Both the position numbers and the translations under genes were made by a program. The notes under the pieces are model-generated. The model ran no database searches. It was not told the origin of the DNA and worked only from the letters and a program-made list of their open reading frames with translations. From Paraflavitalea pollutisoli (lineage in GTDB: Bacteria; Bacteroidota; Bacteroidia; Chitinophagales; Chitinophagaceae), in contig NZ_JARKMX010000008.1 in NCBI RefSeq assembly GCF_029360705.1, positions 4,161,479 to 4,225,478 of the forward strand: a DNA stretch of 64,000 nt. Reading direction: 5' to 3'. Positions 32,836-40,712 of this stretch are shown piece after piece. Each line of letters starts with the position of its first letter. The stretch's first letter is position 1.

Positions 32836-33551
32836 TACGCTGCCTGATCGTCGATGATGAGCAACACGCGCTCGATATACTGATACATTATATCGAACAA
32901 ACTCCCCAGTTGGAAATGGTGGCCGCCACGACCAACCCCATCGAAGCGCTTCAGCTTGTCGCCACGCAGCCGGTAGACCTCGTTTTGCTCGACATCCAGA
33001 TGCCCGAATTATCGGGTATGGATTTCATCCGGTCGATCAACGGGAAATGCAAGGTCATTCTAACGACAGCCTACAGCGAATTTGCCCTTGATGGTTATGA
33101 ACTGGATGTGGTCGATTACCTGCTCAAACCCATCCGCCTGCCCCGGTTCCTTACTGCCATCCAGAAGGCTACTACAGCAATTGCAGCTTCCCGTCAAGCT
33201 GGTGGCACAACTACACCGGATGACGATTATATTTTTGTAAAAACGGAAACGAAAGGCAAGTTGCTAAAGATATCGTTGACGGATATCGACTACATCGAAG
33301 GCATGAAGAACTACGTGGCTATCTATACCGGCAATAAGAAAACATTGGTCTATACCAGCCTGAAAGAGATGGAGGAACGTTTGCCTGCACGTCGTTTCCT
33401 GCGTATCCATAAATCTTTTATCGTAGCTATAGACCGCATCACTGGTATCGAAGGCAATAAGGTAATGTTGAAGGGCATTCATGCAGAGATCATCACTGGC
33501 GACAATTACAAAGCCGAGCTAATGAAGATCGTTCGCGACAAAATGATCTGA
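32832..33551 (+). CDS. LytTR-family response regulator
   Basis: A 239-residue regulator with an N-terminal receiver (about 1-120: phospho-acceptor D54 in VLLDIQMPEL, conserved Lys in LLKP at K99) and a C-terminal LytTR DNA-binding domain (about 138-235: IFVKTETKGKLLKISLTDIDYIEGMKNYV, LPARRFLRIHKSFIVAIDRI). It is the cognate partner of the preceding LytS-type kinase, with which it overlaps by 4 bases. LytTR proteins bind paired direct repeats; I did not identify a target in the nearby upstream regions. Confidence 0.95.
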   Translation: MIRCLIVDDEQHALDILIHYIEQTPQLEMVAATTNPIEALQLVATQPVDLVLLDIQMPELSGMDFIRSINGKCKVILTTAYSEFALDGYELDVVDYLLKPIRLPRFLTAIQKATTAIAASRQAGGTTTPDDDYIFVKTETKGKLLKISLTDIDYIEGMKNYVAIYTGNKKTLVYTSLKEMEERLPARRFLRIHKSFIVAIDRITGIEGNKVMLKGIHAEIITGDNYKAELMKIVRDKMI

Positions 33552-33775
33552 CAAGCCTGCACGTGATGACCTGACAAATAAGCACTGGGCAATTAACTAC
33601 CCATTCTCATTAGTTCCAGCTATGCCCTGATGTAGCCGGCCGTCGGTCATCATGGCTGAGTTATCTATTTGCCTGCAATCCATACCCCAATGCGTTGGCA
33701 ACGGGCAGCCTGGTATCCTTTTTTTGTGCCGGTACACCCCGACAACCTTTGGTATCTTTACGTAAACCTTTCTCC

Positions 33776-34591
33776 ATGCAAACGATAATAGTTCCGGTCG
33801 ATTTCTCTCCGGCTTCCCGCAACGCTGCCGTATTTGCTGCTGAACTGGCCCGACTGTTCAATAGCCGGCTGCTGCTGTTCCATGCTTATATGCTGCCGAC
33901 ACCCGTCAGTGAAGTGCCCTATGTAATGGTGACGGCCGATGAAATGCAGCGGGAGAACGAAGCCATGCTGAAAAAAGAAGCAGACACCCTGTTTGCCACC
34001 TACAGCGTACCGGTAGAATCCGTCGTCAGGATCGGGATCGCCTCGGACGAGATCAAGGAATTGAGCAAAGAAGCGGCTGGCGACCTCATCGTGATGGGTA
34101 TGAAAGGAGCTGGTGGCCTGGATAAGATCATTGGCAGTACCACCACCAATGTGATCCGGAAGGTTAAGACACCGGTACTCATCATTCCACACGACGCGGG
34201 TTATAAGCCGATCGGTCATATCACGTATGCGAGTGACTTTAGCTATAAAACCGATATCAGTCTCTTCAGCCCCCTGCTAAAGATCGCCAAAACATTGGGT
34301 GCTGTTATCCATGTGCTGCATGTGCAGAAGAATGTGGTGAAAATCGAAGAGGTTTCAGGCCGTACCAATACGGAAAAAGCCTTGCAGGGATACAATTACG
34401 AGTTGGTCAATGTCACCAACCAGTCGGTAACACAGGGCATCAATGATTATTTGCAGCAACAGGAAAGTCAGCTGCTCGTGATGGTCGCCCATACCCACAC
34501 CTTTTTTGAACGTATCTTTTCCAAAAGTCGCACCACTGCCATGGCGTACGAAAGCAAGATCCCGTTGCTCGTTCTGCAGGACAAGGCATAA
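33776..34591 (+). CDS. Universal stress protein with two UspA domains
   Basis: A 271-residue tandem Usp protein. Domain 1 (about 1-140) begins MQTIIVPVDFSPASRNAAVFA and holds the ATP-binding pattern G-x2-G-x9-GS/T in GMKGAGGLDKIIGSTTTNVI, followed by TPVLIIPH. Domain 2 (about 145-271; ITYASDFS, SQLLVMVAHTHTFFERIFSKS) lacks the complete glycine motif and may be non-binding. The ATG at 33776 is chosen; the open frame extends 27 codons upstream, but those residues are outside the fold. A -7-like TATCTTTA lies at 33753-33760. Tandem Usp proteins are usually induced by stress or low oxygen. Confidence 0.92.
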   Translation: MQTIIVPVDFSPASRNAAVFAAELARLFNSRLLLFHAYMLPTPVSEVPYVMVTADEMQRENEAMLKKEADTLFATYSVPVESVVRIGIASDEIKELSKEAAGDLIVMGMKGAGGLDKIIGSTTTNVIRKVKTPVLIIPHDAGYKPIGHITYASDFSYKTDISLFSPLLKIAKTLGAVIHVLHVQKNVVKIEEVSGRTNTEKALQGYNYELVNVTNQSVTQGINDYLQQQESQLLVMVAHTHTFFERIFSKSRTTAMAYESKIPLLVLQDKA

Positions 34592-34771
34592 GCCGGAAAG
34601 ACGCTAAAACTGAACTTTTAGGGGCATTGGTAGCCCGCGGGGAGCCTGGAGAGCCGTCCCGGCGAATTTGTCATTACTGGCGGCAGGTCTGCCAAATCAA
34701 TCCTAAAGCCTTCAAAATCTGACAAATAGACAATTTTCGAGGAGAAAGCCGTAATGGGATATGGTTTGCCT

Positions 34772-34804
34772 TTTGTACCCTATTGAGAATTTCCCGTACT
34801 TTTG
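34772..34804 (+). promoter_or_regulatory. Promoter of tig
   Basis: TTTG (34772-34775), a 21-base spacer, and TACTTTTG (34797-34804) match the Bacteroidota consensus exactly, 25 bases before the tig start codon. Confidence 0.7.
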
Positions 34805-34829
34805 CACCCCAATTTATAAAAAAAGCAAT

Positions 34830-36209
34830 ATGGCAACAGTTACCAGAGAGAATATAGGCCTGCTGAACGACAAGATCACTGTTAAAGTGGCCAAAGAAGA
34901 CTATCTGCCTTCCTTTGAGAAAGCACTTAAGAATTATAGCAAAACAGCCAATATTCCTGGTTTCAGGAAAGGAATGGTTCCTACCGGCATGATCAAAAAG
35001 ATGCATGGCCAGTCGGTATTCACCGACGAGGTACTGAGAACCGTTGAAAAACAACTCACCGATTTCATGCAGAATGAGAAGTTGGAGATCTTCGCCCAGC
35101 CGCTGCCCCTGCCTGAGAATGACGCCCGTCAACTGAACTTCAACGATCCTGCAGAATACGCTTTCGCGTTTGAAGTAGGTTTGAAACCCGAGTTCGCCGT
35201 AGCTGACCTCGCCGCAGAAAAAACTACCCGTTATAAAGTAACTGTTACCGAAGACATGATCAATGAAGAAGTTGATCGCCTGCGTTTACGTCACGGTAAA
35301 ATGACCGATCCCGAAACAGTTACCGGCGACGACAACGTGCTGAACGTAACTTTCGTTGAAACCGACGAAGAAGGTAATGTGGTTGAAGGTGGTATCAAGA
35401 AAGACAACTCCCTGCTGGTAAAATACTTTGCAGAAAGCTTCCGCAATACCCTGCACGGTCGTAAGAAAGACGACGCTATTCAGGTTCAACTGAGCAAGGT
35501 ATTCGACGAAAAAGAAAGAGAGTGGATCCTGGGCGACCTCGGTCTGGACAAAAATGATAAAGCTGCTGCCGACAAGTTCTTCAGCATGCAGATCACCAAG
35601 GTAGGCCATGTTGAAAAAGCTGAGCTGAACGAAGAGTTCTTCGAAGCAGCTTTCCCTGGCAAAGGTGTGAAGACAGAAGAAGAGTTCCGCAATACCGTAA
35701 AGGCAGAGATCGAATCATATTGGGATAAGCAAAGCAGCAACCACCTGCAGCACGAGCTGTACCACGTTCTGCTGGATCATACCAAGATCGAATTCCCCGA
35801 GAACTTCCTGAAACGTTGGATCCAGCAAGGTGGCGAATCCCCCAAGACTGCTGAGCAAGCAGAGCAGGAGTTCCCCACGTTCGCTAACCAACTGAAATGG
35901 ACGCTGATCATCGATAAGCTGGTGCGCGATGCCAACATCGAAGTGAAGCCCGAAGACCTGCAGGCTTTCGCCAAAAACCAGTTGTTCCAGTACATGGGCA
36001 TGCCTGGTGGCGCTGAAGAGCAGCCTTGGGTAGCTGACTACATCAACCGTATGATGCAGGACAGAAAGTTTGTAGAAGATGCTTACCACCGTATTCAGAC
36101 GGAAAAAGTATTTGGCTGGGCTGAAACACAAGTGAAGGCTACTGATAAGCCCGTAACTGTGGAAGAGTTCACCAAAGAACTGGAAAAGCACCAACACCAC
36201 CACCACTAG
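34830..36209 (+). CDS. tig: Trigger factor, ribosome-associated chaperone
   Basis: A 459-residue trigger factor. The ribosome-binding N-terminal domain begins MATVTRENIGLLNDKITVKV and has the tail-loop signature region IPGFRKGMVPTGMI. A PPIase-like middle section (about 155-255) follows, though it looks diverged, as usual in Bacteroidota. The helical C-terminal chaperone domain starts near residue 265 (LNEEFFEAAFPGKGVKTEEEF). The protein ends in a natural His run (HQHHHH). The ATG at 34830 is placed 25 bases after an exact promoter; the frame is open upstream but that stretch contains the promoter. A terminator follows and the clp genes come next, a common gene order. Confidence 0.96.
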   Translation: MATVTRENIGLLNDKITVKVAKEDYLPSFEKALKNYSKTANIPGFRKGMVPTGMIKKMHGQSVFTDEVLRTVEKQLTDFMQNEKLEIFAQPLPLPENDARQLNFNDPAEYAFAFEVGLKPEFAVADLAAEKTTRYKVTVTEDMINEEVDRLRLRHGKMTDPETVTGDDNVLNVTFVETDEEGNVVEGGIKKDNSLLVKYFAESFRNTLHGRKKDDAIQVQLSKVFDEKEREWILGDLGLDKNDKAAADKFFSMQITKVGHVEKAELNEEFFEAAFPGKGVKTEEEFRNTVKAEIESYWDKQSSNHLQHELYHVLLDHTKIEFPENFLKRWIQQGGESPKTAEQAEQEFPTFANQLKWTLIIDKLVRDANIEVKPEDLQAFAKNQLFQYMGMPGGAEEQPWVADYINRMMQDRKFVEDAYHRIQTEKVFGWAETQVKATDKPVTVEEFTKELEKHQHHHH

Positions 36210-36231
36210 TAGATAAGTGCTGAAAAATACA

Positions 36232-36260
36232 AGCCATCCGCCTAGCGGGTGGCTTTTTTG
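36232..36260 (+). terminator. Rho-independent terminator of tig
   Basis: AGCCATCCGC (36232-36241) pairs with GCGGGTGGCT (about 36245-36254, one G-T pair), followed by TTTTTTG. It separates tig from the clpP genes. Confidence 0.85.
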
Positions 36261-36530
36261 TTGGCGGGCGATTCCCCTTAAGAGAGTAATCGCCCGTCTG
36301 TGCTGGCCTCTGGCCGCAGCCCAACACCTTAAAATATATACATTTTAATTTAAATGCAAAATCACCTTGCTTAAATCCCTACCCAGCCTTTCTGCCAATA
36401 ACTCCACATCGGTTAAAGGCATTTGCAGATACTGTCTCGCTTTTATGGCAAAATGTCCGATTTTTTATATAGCACGGTAATTGATTTGTCAAATGACTTA
36501 AATTGCTCACTAAATCAATAGGAAAATCTT

Positions 36531-37226
36531 ATGAACCTCAGCCAAGAATTTGATAAATATGCGGTGAAGCATAGGGGTATCTCCAGCAATACGTTGAACG
36601 ATTACCATAAATACCAGGTCACCAACCTGACGCCCAATATTATTGAAGAGCGCCCCATGAATGTAGCCGTGATGGATGTGTACAGCCGTCTGATGATGGA
36701 CCGGATCATCTTCCTGGGTTACCCCATCAATGACGAAGTGGCCAACATCGTGACCGCTCAGCTCCTCTTCCTCGAAAGTACGGACCGCACCCGCGATATC
36801 CAGATGTACATCAACTCCCCCGGTGGTAGCGTATACTCTGGTTTGGGTATTTACGATACCATGCAATACATCACACCTGATGTATCGACCATCTGTATCG
36901 GTATGGCCGCCTCGATGTCTGCCGTACTGCTTTGCGCAGGTACCAAAGGCAAACGTACAGCCCTCCGGCACAGCCGCGTGATGCTGCACCAGCCCAGCGG
37001 TGCTATCGGCGGACAAGCCAGCGATATCGAGATCACAGTAAACGAGATCCGCAAGATCAAAAAGAACCTGTACGACGTAATCGCTAACCATACCGGAAAG
37101 ACCAACAAGCAGGTTGAAAAAGACTGCGAACGTGACTACTGGCTGACCTCTACAGAAGCCAAAGACTATGGTCTGGTAGATGAGGTGTTGCTCATCAACC
37201 CCCGCAAAGAGAAAAAAGAAGACTAA
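36531..37226 (+). CDS. clpP: ATP-dependent Clp protease proteolytic subunit, first copy
   Basis: A 231-residue ClpP serine peptidase. The catalytic Ser128 is in GMAASMSAV and His153 in MLHQPSG, 25 residues apart as in E. coli ClpP; the third residue is an Asp in the EKDCERDYW segment. Other family motifs are MYINSPGGSVYSGLGIYDTM and the C-terminal YGLVDEV. It has an N-terminal extension of about 40 residues (MNLSQEFDKYAVKHRGISSN). The second clpP copy follows after 21 bases. Two ClpP proteins in tandem are usual in Bacteroidota, and may form mixed heptamers. No exact -7 box was found; a promoter probably lies in the 270 bases after the tig terminator. Confidence 0.95.
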   Translation: MNLSQEFDKYAVKHRGISSNTLNDYHKYQVTNLTPNIIEERPMNVAVMDVYSRLMMDRIIFLGYPINDEVANIVTAQLLFLESTDRTRDIQMYINSPGGSVYSGLGIYDTMQYITPDVSTICIGMAASMSAVLLCAGTKGKRTALRHSRVMLHQPSGAIGGQASDIEITVNEIRKIKKNLYDVIANHTGKTNKQVEKDCERDYWLTSTEAKDYGLVDEVLLINPRKEKKED

Positions 37227-37247
37227 TCACAAACATCAGCATAACAT

Positions 37248-37880
37248 ATGAACCACTATAAGTATTCAGCGAAGCCCTTTCGGATGGATGACGAAGAAGA
37301 AGAAAAAGAAGAAGCTCCCAAGTCGGACCTGATGATCTTCAGCAAAAAGCTGGAACAATACTTTTTCGAAACCCGCAGTGTTCATCTGTGGGGAGTTGTT
37401 GACGACAAGTCTGCCAGAGACGTAACAGCCAAGTTGCTGCTGCTCGACGCTGACCAACCCGGTAAAGAGATCAAGTTTTTCATCAATAGCCCCGGCGGCA
37501 TCGTAACCAGCGGTATGGTGATCTATGATACCATGCGTATGCTGAAAAGCCCGGTAAGCACCATCTGTATGGGTCTGGCAGCCTCCATGGGCTCTATCCT
37601 CCTCAGTGGTGGTACCAAGGGCAGCCGATACATCTACCCCCACGGAGAAGTGATGATCCACCAGCCTAGCCTCGGTGGTCATATTCAGGGAGTTAGCGCA
37701 GATCTAGAGATCCAGGCCAAGCAAACCAAGCGTGTAAAAGAGATCAGTGCGAAGATCCTCGCCGAAAACTGCGGTAAGAAGTTTGAACAGGTCATGAAAG
37801 ACTTCGACCGCGACTACTGGATGGACGCCAAGGAAGCCATCGAGTACGGGATCGTCGATAAGGTCTACGAAAAGCTCTAA
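37248..37880 (+). CDS. ATP-dependent Clp protease proteolytic subunit, second copy
   Basis: A 210-residue ClpP paralogue with Ser113 in GLAASMGSILL and His138 in MIHQPSLGG, again 25 apart, and an Asp in DFDRDYWMD. It differs from the first copy by a very acidic N terminus (MDDEEEEKEEAP) before the fold begins at about residue 27. Both copies therefore keep the catalytic triad and should be active. It is co-transcribed with the first copy (21-base gap) and ends at a strong hairpin, so clpX has its own promoter. Confidence 0.95.
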   Translation: MNHYKYSAKPFRMDDEEEEKEEAPKSDLMIFSKKLEQYFFETRSVHLWGVVDDKSARDVTAKLLLLDADQPGKEIKFFINSPGGIVTSGMVIYDTMRMLKSPVSTICMGLAASMGSILLSGGTKGSRYIYPHGEVMIHQPSLGGHIQGVSADLEIQAKQTKRVKEISAKILAENCGKKFEQVMKDFDRDYWMDAKEAIEYGIVDKVYEKL

Positions 37881-37886
37881 CATACT

Positions 37887-37920
37887 AAGGCTCAACGGAT
37901 AAAACGTTGAGCCTTTTAAA
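37887..37920 (+). terminator. Terminator after the second clpP
   Basis: An 11-bp perfect stem, AAGGCTCAACG (37887-37897) with CGTTGAGCCTT (37905-37915), has a 7-base loop and is followed by TTAAAATT. Confidence 0.85.
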
Positions 37921-37953
37921 ATTACCCAATATGTCCTGCATCAGGCTATTTAA

Positions 37954-37984
37954 TTGGATTTAGAAGTCCCTTTGAATACCTTTG
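37954..37984 (+). promoter_or_regulatory. Promoter of clpX
   Basis: TTG (37954-37956), a 20-base spacer, and TACCTTTG (37977-37984) match the Bacteroidota consensus exactly, 22 bases before the clpX ATG. Confidence 0.72.
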
Positions 37985-38006
37985 TAGCCGGAGATTAATA
38001 AAACCA

Positions 38007-39245
38007 ATGGCAAAGACAACCTTACATTGTTCTTTTTGTGGGCGCAGCCGCGATGAGGTGAAGATCCTGATCGCCGGCCAGGAAGGACATATCTGCGAGA
38101 ACTGTGTAGAGCACGCACGCGAGATCATCGAGCAGGAGCTCATGATCCGCAGCGACACGCCTGCCGCTTCGCCGTCTTTCAAGCTCAATGTGAAGAAACC
38201 GGTGGAAGTAAAGCGCTTCCTCGATGAATACGTGATCGGACAGGACGAAGCCAAAAAGGTACTGGCGGTTGCCGTTTACAATCACTATAAACGCCTGCAG
38301 CACAAAAGTGCCGAAGGAGAAGTGGATATTGAAAAGAGCAATATCATCATGGTAGGCGAAACCGGCACCGGTAAAACCCTGCTGGCAAAGACCATCGCCA
38401 AATTGCTCAATGTACCTTTTGCGATCGTCGATGCGACGGTATTTACCGAAGCAGGTTATGTGGGCGAAGATGTAGAAAGCATTCTTACCCGCCTCCTCCA
38501 GGTGTGCAACTATGATGTTCCTGCTGCCGAAAGAGGTATCGTCTACATCGATGAGATCGATAAGATCGCCCGTAAAGGCGATAACCCTTCCATCACCCGC
38601 GATGTGAGCGGTGAAGGCGTACAGCAAGGGTTGCTGAAACTGCTGGAGGGTACCGACGTACTCGTTCCCCCACAGGGCGGTCGTAAGCACCCCGAGCAAA
38701 AGCTCATTAAGATCAACACGCAGAATATTCTCTTCATTTGTGGTGGCGCCTTCGATGGCATCGACCGCGTGATCGCCCGCCGTGTAAACACCAACGCGAT
38801 CGGCTTCAATGTCAACAAAGAGTTGCAGGAGCACATGAAGAAGAACCTGCTTCAGTATATCAATGCCACCGACCTGAAGGGTTTTGGCCTGATACCGGAG
38901 TTGCTGGGCCGTCTGCCGGTCGTTACACACCTCAATCCGTTGGATAAATCCACCCTGCGCTCGATCCTCACGGAGCCCAAGAACGCGCTGATCAAGCAGT
39001 ACAAACGCCTGTTTGAACTGGAGAATATCCAACTGAATGTGGATGAGGATGTGCTGGACTTCATGGTCGACAAGGCCCTTGAATTCAAATTGGGCGCACG
39101 TGGTTTGCGCAGCATCTGCGAGAGCATCCTGATCGACGCGATGTTTGAATTGCCTTCTTCCAAAACGCAGACCTTCCACCTCACCCTGGAATATGCCCAG
39201 AAGAAGTTCGACAAGAGCAAGATGAGCATGCTCAAAGTAGCTTAA
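38007..39245 (+). CDS. clpX: ATP-dependent Clp protease ATP-binding subunit ClpX
   Basis: A 412-residue AAA+ unfoldase. The N-terminal zinc-binding domain has C8-x2-C11 and C30-x2-C33 (HCSFCGRS and HICENC). Walker A is GETGTGKT at 117-124, Walker [12 protein letters not shown], and the ClpP-docking and pore loops are in the expected regions (IFCGGAF-type [12 protein letters not shown] after sensor 1, ARGLRSI near the C terminus as sensor 2). It feeds substrates to the ClpP proteins encoded upstream. It has its own promoter and terminator, so dosage can differ from that of clpP. Confidence 0.97.
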   Translation: MAKTTLHCSFCGRSRDEVKILIAGQEGHICENCVEHAREIIEQELMIRSDTPAASPSFKLNVKKPVEVKRFLDEYVIGQDEAKKVLAVAVYNHYKRLQHKSAEGEVDIEKSNIIMVGETGTGKTLLAKTIAKLLNVPFAIVDATVFTEAGYVGEDVESILTRLLQVCNYDVPAAERGIVYIDEIDKIARKGDNPSITRDVSGEGVQQGLLKLLEGTDVLVPPQGGRKHPEQKLIKINTQNILFICGGAFDGIDRVIARRVNTNAIGFNVNKELQEHMKKNLLQYINATDLKGFGLIPELLGRLPVVTHLNPLDKSTLRSILTEPKNALIKQYKRLFELENIQLNVDEDVLDFMVDKALEFKLGARGLRSICESILIDAMFELPSSKTQTFHLTLEYAQKKFDKSKMSMLKVA

Positions 39246-39270
39246 CTATTAAGAACATAGTTTTATATTT

Positions 39271-39301
39271 ACAGAGGCACCCCACGTGCCTCTGTTTTTT
39301 T
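39271..39301 (+). terminator. Rho-independent terminator of clpX
   Basis: A 10-bp perfect stem, ACAGAGGCAC (39271-39280) with GTGCCTCTGT (39286-39295), has a 5-base loop and is followed by seven T. Confidence 0.95.
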
Positions 39302-39324
39302 GAGTACACCATCAATGCATTCAT

Positions 39325-39501
39325 ATGGAAGAACTGGTCAGAAAACTAATGGCAGAGGGCCTTACAGAAGCGCAGGCCTACAAAGCGGTAGAGATCGTCA
39401 AGAATTTTGCGAAAGAAAAGTTCCCCATCTTCGGCGGAGCAATCGACAAAGTGTTTGACAAGTATGCCAAGAAGAAAGATGAGGATGATTTTATGCCATA
39501 A
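39325..39501 (+). CDS. Small amphipathic helical protein of 58 residues, unknown function
   Basis: A short gene starting at ATG 39325 and ending TAA at 39499-39501. The product begins MEELVRKLMAEGLTEAQAYK, continues with AVEIVKNFAKEKFPIFGGAI and DKVFDKYAKKKDEDD, and ends FMP. It is made of two or three amphipathic helices with an EAQA-type turn resembling helical-bundle small proteins, with no leader and an acidic-basic tail. Codon use matches neighbours. It starts 24 bases after the clpX terminator T-run and may be expressed by read-through or a nearby promoter. I recall similar short proteins in other Bacteroidota, all uncharacterised, so the call rests mainly on coding quality. Confidence 0.72.
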   Translation: MEELVRKLMAEGLTEAQAYKAVEIVKNFAKEKFPIFGGAIDKVFDKYAKKKDEDDFMP

Positions 39502-39523
39502 TAAATTGTAGTATGCTTTAATG

Positions 39524-39958
39524 CTAATCGATATACGCCAGGATTGCATCAATCTCGTTTTCCGTCAGATTCGGAAATACGCTCATAGGCGTTTTGTTGT
39601 ACCGGAGATACAGGCTATTGAAGTATTCATTTCCTGATTTCAACACAGCAGGACTGTTCTTTATCCAGGCATGCAACAACTTTCGGTCCGGCACCCGATC
39701 ACGCACTCCCCGCAAGGCAGGCCCTGTCAGGTCTTTGTCGGCCTTATGGCAGCTGGCGCAGTTGTTGGCAAACAACTCCTTCCCATCTCCGCTACCATAA
39801 TATGTTTTGCTTTTTACAGACTCCATAGCAACGACCTGTGATGCGGGCTCTTCCATCGGCTCTTTAATATTCCCCAACACGTCTATTGTCTTCATCCCCA
39901 CCAACACCACGAGCAGCAATAACACACCCTGACCTACATACTGCAATTCTTTATTCAT
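39524..39958 (-). CDS. Membrane-anchored c-type cytochrome, copy 1
   Basis: A 144-residue monohaem cytochrome c. An N-terminal hydrophobic helix (GVLLLLVVLVGMKTI, about 10-24) anchors it to the inner membrane or acts as an uncleaved leader. Haem attachment is at NNCASCHK (CxxCH), and the probable axial Met lies in KTPMSVFPNLTENEI near the C terminus. An electron-transfer role in the periplasm is expected. A paralogue lies 24 bases upstream on the same strand with the same architecture, so the two arose by tandem duplication. No oxidase or dehydrogenase partner is adjacent. Confidence 0.9.
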   Translation of the reverse strand: MNKELQYVGQGVLLLLVVLVGMKTIDVLGNIKEPMEEPASQVVAMESVKSKTYYGSGDGKELFANNCASCHKADKDLTGPALRGVRDRVPDRKLLHAWIKNSPAVLKSGNEYFNSLYLRYNKTPMSVFPNLTENEIDAILAYID

Positions 39959-39982
39959 ATAAAAGGTTTTAGGCTAAGTTGA

Positions 39983-40447
39983 TCAGTAACGTGCCCGCGG
40001 CATGTACTCCAGTATCTCATCGATGTCGGCATCACTGAGGTGCGGAAAAGCCGGCATGGGCGTTTGCCGCCAATCCGCAAACAGTTTGGTGTAATAGGGA
40101 TTCCCAGTTTTGAGCACAGAGTCACTGTTGCGAATCCAGCCGCGGAGCAAGGCCTTATCACGGACCCGTTTTTCTACGGTAGCCAGTTGCGTAACATCAC
40201 AATCTTTGTCGGGCTGATGGCAAGAACTGCAATTTTCTGTAAACAACCATTTGCCACGTTCATTCAATACGGCGGGTATCCCCATGGAATTGGTTTGAGA
40301 ACGGTAAGCGTCTTTGTTATCAAGATTAATATCGGCTACAGGTGCCTTAGCAATATTTGTAGAGAGAAAATGAACCACCTCCAGGCCGGCAAGGACTACC
40401 AGCATCAGCAAGAAACCACGGGCAACATATCCGACTTCCGTGTTCAT
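39983..40447 (-). CDS. Membrane-anchored c-type cytochrome, copy 2
   Basis: A 154-residue paralogue of the next gene. It shares the N-terminal pattern (MNTEVGYVARGFLLMLVVLAGLE versus MNKELQYVGQGVLLLLVVLVG), the haem site NCSSCHQ, and the axial Met in QTPMPAFPHLSDADIDEILEYM. The middle is diverged, with an insertion of about ten residues before the haem motif and a CDVTQ segment with an extra Cys. The pair is probably one transcript. Divergence of the loop between haem and Met suggests different partners, which is inference. Confidence 0.9.
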   Translation of the reverse strand: MNTEVGYVARGFLLMLVVLAGLEVVHFLSTNIAKAPVADINLDNKDAYRSQTNSMGIPAVLNERGKWLFTENCSSCHQPDKDCDVTQLATVEKRVRDKALLRGWIRNSDSVLKTGNPYYTKLFADWRQTPMPAFPHLSDADIDEILEYMPRARY

Positions 40448-40652
40448 CCTTTAAAGTTAGTGCACGAACGTCAGGCGCGCAAGAAAAGATAACGTAAATC
40501 GACAGCCCAGCGGATAAATAGGTACGACACCCAGTACATCCTGCTTCTATAACCAGCAACAGCAGGACTCGTCCACAACCCATTGACAATTATCACACGT
40601 TGTGTGGCAGCTCGCCGAAAGATAGTGCCAACAGCGGCTGATCTCCGGGCAT

Positions 40653-40678
40653 AAAAAAAGCCCCGCATCCCGCGGGGC
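40653..40678 (-). terminator. Rho-independent terminator of the acyl-CoA dehydrogenase gene
   Basis: A 7-bp GC stem, GCCCCGC (40660-40666 on plus) with GCGGGGC (40672-40678), is followed in the minus direction by TTTTTTT (A-run 40653-40659). It is 35 bases past the stop. Confidence 0.93.
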
Positions 40679-40712
40679 CATTCTGACGTGACAAGCAACC
40701 GTTCCGTGAACT

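Noticed and set aside
36180-36209. C-terminal His run of trigger factor as an engineered tag
   Set aside because: The run is four His after HQ, is continuous with the native sequence and is followed by the natural stop and terminator, so no vector sequence is suspected.
38022-39179. Minus-strand open frame of 385 codons opposite clpX
   Set aside because: Shadow of clpX, which has complete motifs, promoter and terminator.
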